From contig DAIDGV010000022.1 in assembly GCA_027452205.1 (NCBI GenBank), positions 1-32,600 of the forward strand: a stretch of 32,600 nucleotides of DNA, read 5' to 3'. This stretch comes from a candidate division FCPU426 bacterium (lineage in GTDB: Bacteria > Oederibacteriota > Muellerivitia > Muellerivitales > Muellerivitaceae). Shown here one piece after another: positions 32,476-32,600 of the stretch. Each line of letters begins with the position of its first letter. Position 1 is the first letter of the stretch. A model generated the notes under the pieces. It did not search any database and was not told the origin of the DNA. It saw nothing but the letters and a program-made list of their open reading frames with translations. Position numbers and translations under genes: made by a program.

Positions 32476-32598
32476 ATGAAAAAAACGGCGAAGAAATCGG
32501 TGAAGTTAATGAAGACCTGCGCCATGTGCGGGGCGAAGGTCAGCAAAAGCAAAGGGTCAATAGCGAAAGGAAAGTTCTATTGCGCGGAGTGTAAATGA
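32476..32598 (+). CDS. 40-residue zinc-ribbon protein
   Basis: Very short gene: ATG at 32476, TGA at 32596-32598, GAGG upstream. A Lys-rich start (MKKTAKKSVKLMK) is followed by a zinc ribbon with two CxxC pairs: Cys15-Cys18 (TCAMCGAK) and Cys36-Cys39 (YCAECK). Such minimal zinc ribbons act as nucleic-acid or protein adaptors, or as metal stores; role unknown. It sits directly after the terminator-like RNA, whose read-through could control it. The window ends 2 bases after the stop codon, so any continuation of the operon is not seen. Confidence 0.75.
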   Translation: MKKTAKKSVKLMKTCAMCGAKVSKSKGSIAKGKFYCAECK

Positions 32599-32600
32599 GG

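Overview
The window reads as chromosomal DNA of an uncultured Gram-negative bacterium. Lipoproteins, an aromatic-ended outer-membrane barrel candidate and YfhO-type glycan membrane proteins point to a double envelope. The DNA is fairly GC-rich with many GGAGG ribosome sites, and TTG or GTG starts are common. The mix of DUF4912 plus GH57, radical SAM proteins with cobalamin-type N-termini, NHL propellers with Thr/Pro linkers and YfhO proteins is what one meets in poorly cultured candidate phyla. I do not assign a phylum. No rRNA, tRNA, CRISPR array, phage or insertion sequence was seen.

Layout. (1) 191-2138: a small lipoprotein, then an isochorismatase-fold hydrolase and a stomatin-like SPFH protein. 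(2) 2318-5784: an alpha-glucan module with a DUF4912 protein, a GH57 branching enzyme and a ROK sugar kinase that lacks the family zinc site. (3) 5868-7967: small envelope genes, namely an exported Lys/Ala-rich peptide behind a structured leader and two adjacent proteins sharing a YLKDGS-x-IHG domain, closed by a strong terminator. (4) 8067-28185, all on the minus strand: ilvD, then a glycan/envelope region. It holds two YfhO proteins, a DapF homologue with both catalytic cysteines replaced by serine, an FkbM methyltransferase, GT2 and GT4 glycosyltransferases, a flippase-like protein, unknown membrane proteins, an AT-rich orphan, two radical SAM proteins, a UDP-xylose synthase-like enzyme and an NHL-repeat protein. 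Five genes from GT4 to FkbM are chained by 4-base stop/start overlaps. Two palindromic intergenic repeats lie here.

(5) 28273-32598: a compact stress/redox island, the most interesting part. It has two paralogous Crp/Fnr regulators whose nucleotide-binding cassette carries conserved cysteines instead of the cAMP-binding Glu and Arg. With them are a phosphoribosyltransferase, a thioredoxin fold without CxxC, a receiver-only response regulator, an Hsp20 chaperone, a 40-residue zinc ribbon and a probable ~92-nt structured RNA. Three sites fitting NTGAC-N4-(G/C)TCAT occur upstream of crp1, the phosphoribosyltransferase and the RNA. In each case a -10-like hexamer lies exactly where a class II (centre -41.5) Fnr-type promoter needs it. 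I infer a self-regulated redox, nitric oxide or hypoxia regulon; the signal and the RNA's role are unknown.
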